From positions 186,001 to 250,000 of the forward strand of contig CAJUMX010000002.1 of the NCBI GenBank assembly GCA_910587705.1: DNA of 64,000 bases, written 5' to 3'. How positions within the stretch are numbered: the first letter of the stretch is position 1; every line of letters starts with the position of its first letter. The notes under the pieces are model-generated. The model worked only from the letters and a program-made list of their open reading frames with translations. It did no database searches and was not told where the DNA came from. This DNA is from an uncultured Oscillibacter sp. GTDB taxonomy: Bacteria > Bacillota > Clostridia > Oscillospirales > Oscillospiraceae. Positions 17,031 to 25,185 of this stretch are shown piece after piece. Both the position numbers and the translations under genes were made by a program.

Positions 17031-17816
17031 TTATCTACCGGCGGACTCTCCAAGACGACGCCGCATCTCGTCCAGCCGCCCCTCGTCCTCTCTGGCCATT
17101 CGGCCATAATATCCGCATTTATTTTGCAGATAGAGCATCTCAAATTCAATCGCGCTTGTGATTCCATCCCGCAGGCAACCCTCGTTCGCTCCGGCGGCAA
17201 AGGCCACCTTCCGGGTTTCAAATTTATCGATATAGCCGTCCATCCTGCGCAAAAACGGAATCGCGTTTACGGATATGCCGCCGCCCAAACCTACGTGGCA
17301 GCCACATGCTTTTACCCGGCGCGCAATGTCCAGCGTCCGTTCCAGCATCCGCTCTCCGTTGAGCTCCGCCCGGTCCAAGCCCATGGAACCGGCATAATCA
17401 TCCCGTCCAATCGTAACTGTGTTCAAAAATCCCGCTCCCACGTTCAGTATCTCATCCAGATTCTGGTGAGAGGTGACCGTCTCCGCATTGATGATCCATT
17501 CGATATCCCCGGCCTGCTCCTGATAAACTCGGTTGGCCGCCTCCGAGAACTTCTTCATGGCATAAGGGGTTTCCACCATAGGCGCTATGATCCCGCCCGC
17601 TCCAAGCATCCTGCACTCGTCCAAATCCCGGACCGCCTCGCAGCCACCGATTTTGACAATCAGCGTCATATCGGCTCGGAGTACCACCTCGTTGAGCATG
17701 ACCAGCTCCTGCGTCCGGATTCCCTCCGCCTCAAACTCGGCCTTTACTGCCAAGGCGCCGCATTCGTTTTTCATTTTTTTCAATAAATCCAGCATCTTGC
17801 GTTCAATCGGATTCAT
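17031..17816 (-). CDS. HpcH/HpaI-like aldolase or citrate-lyase-type protein
   Basis: The 261-aa protein appears to belong to the pyruvate/PEP-dependent TIM-barrel group of HpcH/HpaI aldolases: KAEFEAEGIRTQEL with acidic residues near the start, LIVKIGGCEAV, a GIIAPMVET segment (compare the PMVET motif of these aldolases) and INAETV. Members cleave or form a bond between a pyruvate-like enolate and an aldehyde. The neighbours include aldehyde-forming LuxE/LuxC pairs, so an aldol step on an enzymatically made aldehyde is a reasonable guess. The start at 17816 is chosen because GGAGGAACGGT lies just before it. Family-level confidence is moderate; the reaction is inferred. Confidence 0.68.
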   Translation of the reverse strand: MNPIERKMLDLLKKMKNECGALAVKAEFEAEGIRTQELVMLNEVVLRADMTLIVKIGGCEAVRDLDECRMLGAGGIIAPMVETPYAMKKFSEAANRVYQEQAGDIEWIINAETVTSHQNLDEILNVGAGFLNTVTIGRDDYAGSMGLDRAELNGERMLERTLDIARRVKACGCHVGLGGGISVNAIPFLRRMDGYIDKFETRKVAFAAGANEGCLRDGITSAIEFEMLYLQNKCGYYGRMAREDEGRLDEMRRRLGESAGR

Positions 17817-17861
17817 ACCGTTCCTCCAGAACATTTATTTTCCCCAGCGGATTCTCCCGCG

Positions 17862-18605
17862 TCACAGCAGTCCGCCGTCCACCCGAAGCGTCTGGCCCGT
17901 TATGAACCGGGAGAGGTCCGACGCCAAAAACACCGCCGCATCCGCAATTTCCTCCGGCTTTCCCAGCCGCTTCATCACATTCCGGCTCACAGCTATGGCC
18001 TTGACCTCTTCGCTGGTGATGCCGCCCATATCCGTGTCCGTCAAACCGGGAGCCAGGGCGTTCACCCGGACTCCAAAGCTCCCCAGCTCCACTGCCAGCC
18101 GCCGGACCGCTCCCACCAACGCCGCTTTTCCAGCGGAGTACTCAATGTTCGAGCCGCCGTCAAAGGCGGCAGACGAGGACAGGAAGATGACACTCCCCTG
18201 TCTGCTCCGCATCATGCTTTTGCCGATAAGCTGCGTAAACAGGAGGCTGGAGAAAACATTTATTTGGAAGGACTCTCGAACCGCGCTCATTGGCGTCATG
18301 GCCAGCATCCGCTGCGGAGCCGCTACGCCAATGTTGTTGACCAGAATATCGATCCGCCGTTTTGTTTTCAGGATCGCCTTGGCGGCGGCAGTCACCTCGT
18401 CCTCGTTGGAAAAATCCGCGTATACCAGTTGAATTTCTACCTGATACGCCTCTTCCAGGGCGGAGCAGTATTCCGTGAACTCCGGACGCTCCTTCCGAAT
18501 CAGTGCGAAAACAGACGCTCCCTGGGCGGCCATACGCTTCAGAATCGCCTTGCCGATGCCCCGGTTACACCCCGTGATCACCGCCGTTTTTCCCTCTAAC
18601 AACAT
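17862..18605 (-). CDS. Short-chain dehydrogenase/reductase (FabG-like), copy 1
   Basis: Classical SDR of 247 aa: cofactor motif TGCNRGIGKA near residue 11, NNIG near 90, Ser in FLSSSAAF, the YSAGKAAL Tyr-x3-Lys pair, and APGLTDTDM. The C-terminus has GQTLRVDGG. Likely an NAD(P)H-dependent ketone reductase or alcohol dehydrogenase acting on a product of the TPP enzyme, aldolase or LuxC. GAGGGAAGAGAAG precedes the ATG at 18605; the second LuxC ends 11 nt upstream. A second SDR of the same type lies at 22659-23393, so each LuxE/LuxC block may use its own reductase. Confidence 0.82.
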   Translation of the reverse strand: MLLEGKTAVITGCNRGIGKAILKRMAAQGASVFALIRKERPEFTEYCSALEEAYQVEIQLVYADFSNEDEVTAAAKAILKTKRRIDILVNNIGVAAPQRMLAMTPMSAVRESFQINVFSSLLFTQLIGKSMMRSRQGSVIFLSSSAAFDGGSNIEYSAGKAALVGAVRRLAVELGSFGVRVNALAPGLTDTDMGGITSEEVKAIAVSRNVMKRLGKPEEIADAAVFLASDLSRFITGQTLRVDGGLL

Positions 18606-18616
18606 CTTCTCTTCCC

Positions 18617-19798
18617 TCATCCATCCACATAGCGGCTCATACTCTCTACCATCTTGAACCCGTCCCAAACGAAGGACAGCTCCATGGTCCCTCCCAGGGG
18701 GACCACACGGTCCACACCCCGGACGCCGCTGGAAATCACCAGCTCCCGAATCCGCTCCCGGTCCACTCCCAGCGTCGCCACCGTCTGGCATCGCTTGGTC
18801 AGCACGGGGACAATCTCACAGAGCGCTTTCGCCTCATACTCAAAAAAACATCCGCTGCCGCATTTGAAGTCCATTACGTCCGCCGTCAGCCGGTCCACCT
18901 CCGCTCGGGTGACAAGGGCGCCTCCCGGCACATACCGGACGCCAGGCCGGCTCATGCCTAAGGCGCAGACGGCGGTATATTTATCAACCGCCTGAATGGG
19001 CTTCATGGTATATTCCCGCTGGGCCAATTGGTCCAGCGCGTTCCAGAACCGCTCCCGTGCCTGCCGGATGGAATCCCCTAGCCAGACCACCAACCGGGGC
19101 GAGCTGCACGCATTCTGGTCCGTGTAATAGGTATCTGTGTAGAATTTTTTCGCCACATCCTCCGAAGAGCACTCCAGATATGCCTCCGCATTGATAACGG
19201 CGATGGAATATCGGTCCGCAAAGGCCATCTCCACCGCCCGGGGCGGGAGGCTTGCCTGGCGAATCGTCTCGATGGTATGGTCTCCACCCCAGATAACTCG
19301 GAGATCACAAATCGCAGAGAGCGCCTGGGTAATGGACGGGCTGTGCTCATAACGCAGGACGCACACATAAGGGCGCATGTCCCCCCACGCATCTGCCAGC
19401 AGCCCGTTGATCGTCTCGCAAATCAAATCCACCTGTGGAAAGGGTTTATTAGACACCCGGACCACTGTACAGTTTCCCGCCAGCAGCGAGGAAGTCATGG
19501 ACACCGCAAAATTCACAGGCACGTTGGACGGCGCAATGTGCAGCGCCACCCCGCGTCCCAGACGATTCCGGTAGTCCCCCTCCCGGGCGGCAGCCTCCAG
19601 GGACGCCCTGCGTATCCAATAGGCATAGGCTTTCACGTCCGTTCCGCTCCGCTTGTCCCGAAGCAGCAGCCGAGAAAGCTGGGACAAAAATCCCACCGCC
19701 TTCTCCGAAAATGCTGGAAGCACCGGGGTCTCCGGCATCCGGGACAAGGTCTCCAGGTCCCCTACCAGAAACCGAAGGTCATTGGAATTCAGCTCCAT
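18617..19798 (-). CDS. luxC: LuxC-family acyl reductase, copy 2
   Basis: A 393-aa paralogue of the LuxC at 9361-10578. It keeps HIAPSNVPVNFAVSM near residue 87, GGDHTIETI near 171, DQNACSSPR with the candidate catalytic Cys at residue 231, and GVDRVVPLGGTMEL near the C-terminus. Its start overlaps the end of the LuxE partner by 20 nt, exactly as in copy 1. Both copies look intact, which argues for two distinct acyl reductions rather than a decaying duplicate. The product aldehyde could feed the transketolase encoded just upstream or the aldolase and SDR encoded just downstream. Confidence 0.85.
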   Translation of the reverse strand: MELNSNDLRFLVGDLETLSRMPETPVLPAFSEKAVGFLSQLSRLLLRDKRSGTDVKAYAYWIRRASLEAAAREGDYRNRLGRGVALHIAPSNVPVNFAVSMTSSLLAGNCTVVRVSNKPFPQVDLICETINGLLADAWGDMRPYVCVLRYEHSPSITQALSAICDLRVIWGGDHTIETIRQASLPPRAVEMAFADRYSIAVINAEAYLECSSEDVAKKFYTDTYYTDQNACSSPRLVVWLGDSIRQARERFWNALDQLAQREYTMKPIQAVDKYTAVCALGMSRPGVRYVPGGALVTRAEVDRLTADVMDFKCGSGCFFEYEAKALCEIVPVLTKRCQTVATLGVDRERIRELVISSGVRGVDRVVPLGGTMELSFVWDGFKMVESMSRYVDG

Positions 19799-20858
19799 AG
19801 GTATCGCTGCACCCCCTTAGCTCCGCGCTCTTCATGCGTCCGAGTATCTGAATATACTTGCCCTTCCGACCGCAGGGACAATCGTCCTCCCCCAAAACAA
19901 CGCCTTCGTCCTCCGTCAAAAGGGCGTGACCTGGGTAGGACCTGGGCAGCACCGAAACAACCTGAACAATCCCCGGCTTCCCTATGGGGAGGGGTGAGAA
20001 ATCTTGAACATCCCGGATAATGATATCGGAGTAAATACTGGCATGGAGATGTCCGCACTCACACTCGGCGTAAATCGCGCCGGTCTGCTCCACCATGCCG
20101 TAATGATCTAGGAAATGGCGAAAACCGCAGACCTCGTGAAGCCGCTTTTTGAACTCCGCCCGGGTGACCGCCTCAGATTCTAGTTTTTTCCATCCGCCGC
20201 CAGTCATCAAAAACGCCTGGGAAAAATCAACCCGCTCTCCCAGCCGCAGCAGCTCCTGATAAAAATGCTGCCACACCAAAAAGGTAAAGCCAAAAACCAC
20301 AAACCGCTTTCCTTGATGCTTCTTTGCAAATTCCCGAAACTTTTCCACGTTCAGCGTCATGTCCTCGTTCAACGCAAAGACCATCTCTCGAGCTGCAAAT
20401 TGGAGCCCCATCACCGCCGCCCCCCGGGCCGCGAAGGCTTTCCGGTCCTTTAGCACCGACGGAGCGTCCACCACCAGCATGGGGAGCCGTCCCTTCCCCC
20501 AAAAGCTGCTCAAAATTCGGAGCATGACCTTTTGCTGGAGCATAGCGGTTTCCTTGTCCACAAAAATTTTAGAGACCCGCTGGCCCGTGGTGCCGGAGGA
20601 GGTCATGGTTTTAAACACCGCGCCCCGATCAACGCTCAAGAGGTCAAATTCTTTGAACAGCCGTACCGGAAAAAAGGGAATGTCCGCCGGTGTTCTTACC
20701 TTTGACTCGTCATAGCCCAGCATCTCTAAAAAATTGGCGTATTCCGGGCAGCGGTCCCTGTGAAAGCGGGTTAGCTCCATCAGCTCCCTGCTAAGCATCC
20801 GGCTCTTTTCCTCCGCTTCCAGTGCGTAGGGGTCCCACCGGTGGAATTCTTCGATCAT
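19779..20858 (-). CDS. luxE: LuxE-family acyl-protein synthetase, copy 2
   Basis: A 359-aa paralogue of the LuxE at 10559-11647, with the same motifs in order: FFPVRLFKEFD, the adenylation loop TMTSSGTTGQ, GFTFLVWQHFY, HYGMVEQTG, and the C-terminal EDDCPCGRKGKY. The ATG at 20858 is preceded by GGAGAGGAAAGC and overlaps the stop of the transketolase C-terminal gene by 4 nt (ATGA), so translation is coupled. It activates an unknown acid for LuxC. Divergence between the two LuxE copies is moderate, consistent with an old cassette duplication and different acids. Confidence 0.85.
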   Translation of the reverse strand: MIEEFHRWDPYALEAEEKSRMLSRELMELTRFHRDRCPEYANFLEMLGYDESKVRTPADIPFFPVRLFKEFDLLSVDRGAVFKTMTSSGTTGQRVSKIFVDKETAMLQQKVMLRILSSFWGKGRLPMLVVDAPSVLKDRKAFAARGAAVMGLQFAAREMVFALNEDMTLNVEKFREFAKKHQGKRFVVFGFTFLVWQHFYQELLRLGERVDFSQAFLMTGGGWKKLESEAVTRAEFKKRLHEVCGFRHFLDHYGMVEQTGAIYAECECGHLHASIYSDIIIRDVQDFSPLPIGKPGIVQVVSVLPRSYPGHALLTEDEGVVLGEDDCPCGRKGKYIQILGRMKSAELRGCSDTYGAEFQ

Positions 20859-21832
20859 GCTTTCCTCTCCCACTCTCGCGCTATGCGGTCCGCAATTTGG
20901 ACGTCTGTCAGCTCCGCCTGTTCCCAGACATACCGTTGGGTTCCGGCCTCGCAAAAGGCATCCTGAAACCCCAGAAACACCTGTCGAGGTGTATTCGGCA
21001 GTGTTGCCTTATATTCCGCCACGGCGCTGCCCAGACCGCCGCTGATCATATGCTCCTCCACGGTGACCACCAAGCCGTACCGAGAGAAAATCTCCGCAAG
21101 TCCTTCCCGATCAATGGGCTTGAGGGTGTGCATGTTGTAAACGGAGCAAGATATTCTCCGCTCTTCCAGAATCGCCGCCGCCTTCAAGCTCTCGCTTACC
21201 ATCAGGCCCGTGGCAATCACGGCAACATCGCTTCCCTCTTTCCGCCGAATCAGCCGCCCAGGCTCAAAGGCGTAGTCCTCTTCATAGACGATGGGGCAGC
21301 TCAAGCCGCCGCTTAAGCGAATATACACCGGGCCTTCCATGTCTGCCGCCCACTCCGTTGCCTTGATGGCCTCCAGGCTATCTGCCGGTGAGAATACCGT
21401 TAAATTCGGCAAGGCCCGGATAAAGGCCAAATCCTCTGTAGCCCAATGCGAGATACCGGACTTTGCCGCCGCCGTTCCGGCGCTGGAACCAATCAGCTTC
21501 ACGTCGCAGCGCATATGGGCTAGATTCTGCCGGACCTGCTCTAGGCTTCGCACGGCGATAAAGGAGGCATAGGTGGAGGCGAATACCCGGTATCCATCCA
21601 TAGCCAGCCCGGCAGCAACGCCGATCATATTCTGTTCCGCAATTCCAAGATTCAAAAACTGATCCGGGTATTTTTTCGTATATCGCTCCATGCCGGAGAG
21701 CAGCGCTAAGTCCGCCGTCAGCAGCTTTACCCGGTCCTGCCGGGCAGCGATCTCCGGCAGGGCCACGCCGAAAACCGCTCCCCGCTGGCCCATCCTGGCC
21801 CACATTTTAATGTTTGCCGCCGTGTACTTCAT
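20855..21832 (-). CDS. Transketolase, C-terminal (pyrimidine-binding) subunit
   Basis: A 325-aa split-transketolase beta subunit: LLTADLALLSG and NLGIAEQNMIGVAAGLA, with the catalytic Glu that activates the TPP pyrimidine, then the C-terminal domain (GSDVAVIATGLM, YNMHTLKPIDREGL). It would pair with the product of the next gene upstream to move a two-carbon ketol unit onto an aldehyde. Split transketolases in glycan loci are usually dedicated enzymes for unusual sugars rather than the pentose phosphate pathway. It overlaps both neighbours by 4 nt. The 1-deoxyxylulose-5-phosphate synthase family shares the fold, but that enzyme is a single chain. Confidence 0.85.
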   Translation of the reverse strand: MKYTAANIKMWARMGQRGAVFGVALPEIAARQDRVKLLTADLALLSGMERYTKKYPDQFLNLGIAEQNMIGVAAGLAMDGYRVFASTYASFIAVRSLEQVRQNLAHMRCDVKLIGSSAGTAAAKSGISHWATEDLAFIRALPNLTVFSPADSLEAIKATEWAADMEGPVYIRLSGGLSCPIVYEEDYAFEPGRLIRRKEGSDVAVIATGLMVSESLKAAAILEERRISCSVYNMHTLKPIDREGLAEIFSRYGLVVTVEEHMISGGLGSAVAEYKATLPNTPRQVFLGFQDAFCEAGTQRYVWEQAELTDVQIADRIAREWERKA

Positions 21833-22662
21833 AACGCTTCTCCCAACACTTCCTGTCTGGCCTGTTCATACTCCTCCCGGGACAGGCGGTGGTGATGCCA
21901 CTCCGGCCGGTTTTCAATGAAGGAGACGCCTTTGCCCTTGACGGTCTCGGCGATGATCCCGTGAGGCCGGCCCTTGGCTGTGCCCTGAAATGCCTCCAGC
22001 AGTTCCGGAATGCTGTGACCGTCGCACGAGGAGACATGCCAGCCGAAGCTCTCCAGTTTCTTTCGCAGATTCCCCAGCCCCATCACCGTCTCCGTGTCCC
22101 CATCATAGGACAGGTGATTGCGGTCCACAATGGCGGTCAGATTGTCCAGGCCGTAATGAGCGGCAGATTGAAACGCTTCCCACACACTGCCCTCGTTCAG
22201 CTCTCCGTCTCCCAGCAAGATATAAACTTGGGATGGCCGTCCCTGCTCCCGTGCCGCCAAGGCCATACCAATCCCCACCGACAGCGCCATGCCCAGGCTT
22301 CCGCCGGAGTACTCCAGACCGATCTCCGGGCGGCGGGGATATCCTGTCAAACGTCCGCCATCCTTTTGAAACTCCAAAATTTCCTCGTGGGGTAGAAAGC
22401 CTACCTCCGCCAGGGCGGGAATATGGGCCAGGACACAATGGTTCTTACTGGGGATGAAGCGGTCCCGGTTCTCATCCAGGGGATGCTTCACATCAAAGCG
22501 CAAAACCTCCCCATAGAGTACAGCTAAAATCTCTATGCAGGACAGGCTTCCGCCCACGTGGGAGCCGCCGCTCCCGGACGCCAACGCCATGTCCAGGGCA
22601 TCCAGCCTCATTCGCTTCGCCATTTCCGTCAGCCGGAGGACCGTTTCTGCAAGTTCCCTCAT
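21829..22662 (-). CDS. Transketolase, N-terminal (TPP diphosphate-binding) subunit
   Basis: A 277-aa alpha subunit: GGSHVGGSLSCIEILAVLY near residue 32, SKNHCVLAHIPALAE, GGSLGMALSVGIGMALA, the TPP/Mg motif GDGELNEGSVWE near 150 with DRNHLSYDG, and KGKGVSF. Together with the C-terminal half encoded directly downstream it forms a complete two-chain transketolase. Position next to LuxE/LuxC suggests that the acceptor could be the aldehyde made by that pair. The start overlaps the end of the second SDR by 4 nt. Confidence 0.86.
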   Translation of the reverse strand: MRELAETVLRLTEMAKRMRLDALDMALASGSGGSHVGGSLSCIEILAVLYGEVLRFDVKHPLDENRDRFIPSKNHCVLAHIPALAEVGFLPHEEILEFQKDGGRLTGYPRRPEIGLEYSGGSLGMALSVGIGMALAAREQGRPSQVYILLGDGELNEGSVWEAFQSAAHYGLDNLTAIVDRNHLSYDGDTETVMGLGNLRKKLESFGWHVSSCDGHSIPELLEAFQGTAKGRPHGIIAETVKGKGVSFIENRPEWHHHRLSREEYEQARQEVLGEAL

Positions 22663-23393
22663 ACCCTGCCACCATCCAAAATCATCATCTGTCCTGTCAT
22701 GAACGCCGCATCCTCCGACGCTAAGTACAGCGCCGCCGCCGCGATTTCCTCTGGTTTTCCCATCCGTCTAAGGCTGGTCCGCTCCAGCACCTTCTCGCGT
22801 TCCGCCTCCGACTTAAATCCGCCCATGTCTGTGTCCACAAGGCCCGGGGCAATGCCATTTACCCGAATGTTATACTGCCCCAGCTCTCTGGCGGCGCACC
22901 GGGTAATCCAGATCATGGCCGCTTTGCTGGAACCGTAGGCCAGGTAACCGGGATTGGCCTCCATGCCGCCGACGGAGCACAAATTGATGATACATCCGCT
23001 CTTTTGGCGCATCATCCGCCGGGCAACCAGCTGCATAATCTGCACCTGGGCAAAGACGTTCACCTGATAGACCTCCCGCAGATTCTCCAGAGAGGTCATG
23101 GTGAGCAGCCCGCCGCTGGGAATTCCGGCACAGTTGAGCAGTACGTCTACGTTCCGCTTCTCGCTTAAAATCTGCTTTACACCGCCTTGCACGGCGGTCT
23201 CGTCCAGCAGATCAAAGTAGACCGGCGTGATGGCCGCCCCGGTTCGGATGCTCTCCCCGGCCATATCCGTTTCAAAGACCTCGCTGGGCGTGCGGGCACA
23301 GGCCCAAATATCATACCCATTTTCCGCGAAGGCCCTGACGGACGCCCGCCCGATTCCCCGGTTTGCCCCGGTAATCATGACTGTTTTCTTCAT
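22659..23393 (-). CDS. Short-chain dehydrogenase/reductase, copy 2
   Basis: A 244-aa classical SDR: TGANRGIGRA near residue 7, NCAG near 87, NLCSVGG with the catalytic Ser, YGSSKAAM with the Tyr-x3-Lys pair, and APGLVDTDMGG. It shares the C-terminal pattern ALYLASEDAAFMTGQ with the SDR at 17862-18605, so the two are likely paralogues duplicated with the LuxE/LuxC blocks. It would reduce a ketone such as one left by the transketolase. It overlaps its neighbours by 4 nt on both sides. Confidence 0.82.
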   Translation of the reverse strand: MKKTVMITGANRGIGRASVRAFAENGYDIWACARTPSEVFETDMAGESIRTGAAITPVYFDLLDETAVQGGVKQILSEKRNVDVLLNCAGIPSGGLLTMTSLENLREVYQVNVFAQVQIMQLVARRMMRQKSGCIINLCSVGGMEANPGYLAYGSSKAAMIWITRCAARELGQYNIRVNGIAPGLVDTDMGGFKSEAEREKVLERTSLRRMGKPEEIAAAALYLASEDAAFMTGQMMILDGGRV

Positions 23394-24040
23394 TTAAACA
23401 CCTGTGTGCTTTCCGCGATTTCCCGTGCTGGGTTTCCCATGGCCGTCCGGTGGGACCGAACGCTTTTCATCACTACCGCGCCCATGGCAATGACTGCGTA
23501 GTCACCAATTTCAATGTGGTCTCGCAGGCAAGCGGAAATACCCACATAGACGCCGGTTCCGACCGTCGTGTTCCCAGCGATGACCGCGTGGCTCGAAATT
23601 TGACTGTGCGGCCCGATGACCACCCCGTGTCCGATGAGGGAGATGCCGTTGACATAGACATTTTCCCCGATTACCGCACCAGAAGAGACCGAAACGCTGT
23701 CCTTAATCACCGCGCCGGGCTTTAGCACGGCGGTGGGGCTGACCACGGCGGTGGGGTGGACGATGATGCCCAGCCGGTAGCCCCCGCCGGTGACTCGGTT
23801 ATAAAGCGATTCCCGGGCCGACGGCTCGCCCACCGCGATGATAACTTCGATTTCATCCACCTGAAACTCGGAGGAAAACTCGTCAAAGGGAAGCATCCGA
23901 CAGCCATGAAACAGGCCGGGAGCCTTTGTGTCGTCGATGAACACCAGCTCTTCCCATTGGCTTCGCAATTCCTCGCTGCACATGATCAACTCCAGCATTT
24001 CCAAGCCGGAGCTCCCGGTTCCGTAGATGGCCAGTTTCAT
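23390..24040 (-). CDS. PglD/NeuD-like sugar O- or N-acyltransferase (left-handed beta-helix)
   Basis: This 216-aa protein has the two-part architecture of the NeuD/PglD family: an N-terminal Rossmann-like domain (LAIYGTGSSGLEMLEL, VIIAVGEPSAR) that holds the nucleotide-sugar or small molecule, and from about residue 100 hexapeptide repeats (HPTAVVSPTAVLKPGAVIK..., then INGISLIGHGVVIG) forming the acyl-CoA-binding beta helix, with a candidate catalytic His in IGHG. It would transfer an acetyl or other acyl group to an amino or hydroxyl group of a cluster product. It is translationally coupled to both neighbours through 4-nt overlaps. Confidence 0.84.
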   Translation of the reverse strand: MKLAIYGTGSSGLEMLELIMCSEELRSQWEELVFIDDTKAPGLFHGCRMLPFDEFSSEFQVDEIEVIIAVGEPSARESLYNRVTGGGYRLGIIVHPTAVVSPTAVLKPGAVIKDSVSVSSGAVIGENVYVNGISLIGHGVVIGPHSQISSHAVIAGNTTVGTGVYVGISACLRDHIEIGDYAVIAMGAVVMKSVRSHRTAMGNPAREIAESTQVFK

Positions 24041-25152
24041 AAATCCGTTTCCTTCCGTCCCTGTAAAACCGTTTGATTGATCAGCTCTGTAAACGCCTCC
24101 GCGCCGTCGGAGTTTAAATGGGTGAGGTCCGCAAAAAATTCCCGGCGGTTTGCAAAAACGTCAAAAAAGTCAAAAACAGCGCCGCTCCCCATCGTTTCGA
24201 TTATATGGTAAAACTTTTGTTTTGTTTGATCCACCGCCGCAAGCGACGCTTGATTCAGTCCTTCCAGATAATACGGCGGGACGATGAGAATGGGGATGAT
24301 GTTTTCTTCCATCAGCTCGTGGCAAAAAGCCGCAAACAGCGTCTCGTTTTCCGCAACTGTCTCAGGATAAGCATGAAACCATGCTCCATTTACCAAGCCT
24401 TCGTGGTCTTTGCCCTGGTAAATTCCCCGGTTTTGCTGTTCATATCTTCGAAAGCGATAGAAGTCCGATACTTTTTTGCCGAACATTTGATAGTTTGCTA
24501 TATACTCGGAAGCTTCTGATATCTGCTGGTAATTGTGCCAGTCCTTCAACCCCCGAAGCGCGAACATCTGCCCTGTTCGATAATGATAAAACGTTCTGGA
24601 CATATCGTAGTGGAAGATGTAATAGGGAAATACCAACAGCGCGGTCCTTACAGACGAGAGCATATGCCGCCGCCGCATATACTGAAAAATCCGGCAGCTG
24701 TAATACAGATCCAGCCCATGCCAGGAGCAATCGTAAAACACAGGTCTCAACTTTTTCTCGAAAATTCCGCGGAGGGAATAGGACAAGCCGAACATCAGCC
24801 CCGTCTCGCCATGATATTGGGCCTCAATGTCTGCCAGCAAATCCACCTGCATCTTCTCCGCACCCTGGTTCAAAAACATGGTAGGTCGAACAATTTTTTG
24901 GGGCGAAATACCCAGGAGGGTTAAGGCGGATATCATATCTGTCAGGGTGGGGGCTCTAAATGAAAGCGGGATAATGAAATCAAATTCTTCGTTTCGCAGT
25001 TGCTCGGGAGGAATAAACCGTTTTCCGTCCAGCACGTCGCTTTGGTAATAGGTATCCGAATAACCGCTGATCTCATAGCCGTCATCCAGAAAAAACTCGA
25101 TATCCCGCCGCAGCTCTACGTGTCGAACTCCATATAAAACGATCTTTTTCAC
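24037..25152 (-). CDS. Putative SGNH-hydrolase-like acyltransferase with N-terminal Rossmann-like domain
   Basis: I recognise no exact family for this 371-aa protein. Residues 1-100 look like a small Rossmann-type domain (KKIVLYGVRHVELRRDIEFFLDD...GYSDTYY), as in the neighbouring PglD-like protein. The C-terminal part ends in ADLTHLNSDGAEAFTELI, resembling the Asp-x2-His block V of SGNH/DltD-type esterases and acyltransferases, and IIPILIVPPYY fits a central strand of that fold. A candidate nucleophile GLSYS lies near residue 120. It could attach or remove the acyl group made by the cluster. No membrane segment is evident. Its local base composition is visibly more AT-rich than the dcw region. 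Confidence 0.5.
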   Translation of the reverse strand: MKKIVLYGVRHVELRRDIEFFLDDGYEISGYSDTYYQSDVLDGKRFIPPEQLRNEEFDFIIPLSFRAPTLTDMISALTLLGISPQKIVRPTMFLNQGAEKMQVDLLADIEAQYHGETGLMFGLSYSLRGIFEKKLRPVFYDCSWHGLDLYYSCRIFQYMRRRHMLSSVRTALLVFPYYIFHYDMSRTFYHYRTGQMFALRGLKDWHNYQQISEASEYIANYQMFGKKVSDFYRFRRYEQQNRGIYQGKDHEGLVNGAWFHAYPETVAENETLFAAFCHELMEENIIPILIVPPYYLEGLNQASLAAVDQTKQKFYHIIETMGSGAVFDFFDVFANRREFFADLTHLNSDGAEAFTELINQTVLQGRKETDL

Positions 25153-25185
25153 GGTAACTCCTCCGGTCTCGTTCGTAGCCTCTCC

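Noticed and set aside
23390..24040. Serine acetyltransferase or GlmU-type housekeeping enzyme
   Set aside because: The N-terminal Rossmann-like domain plus short hexapeptide helix matches the PglD/NeuD architecture instead.
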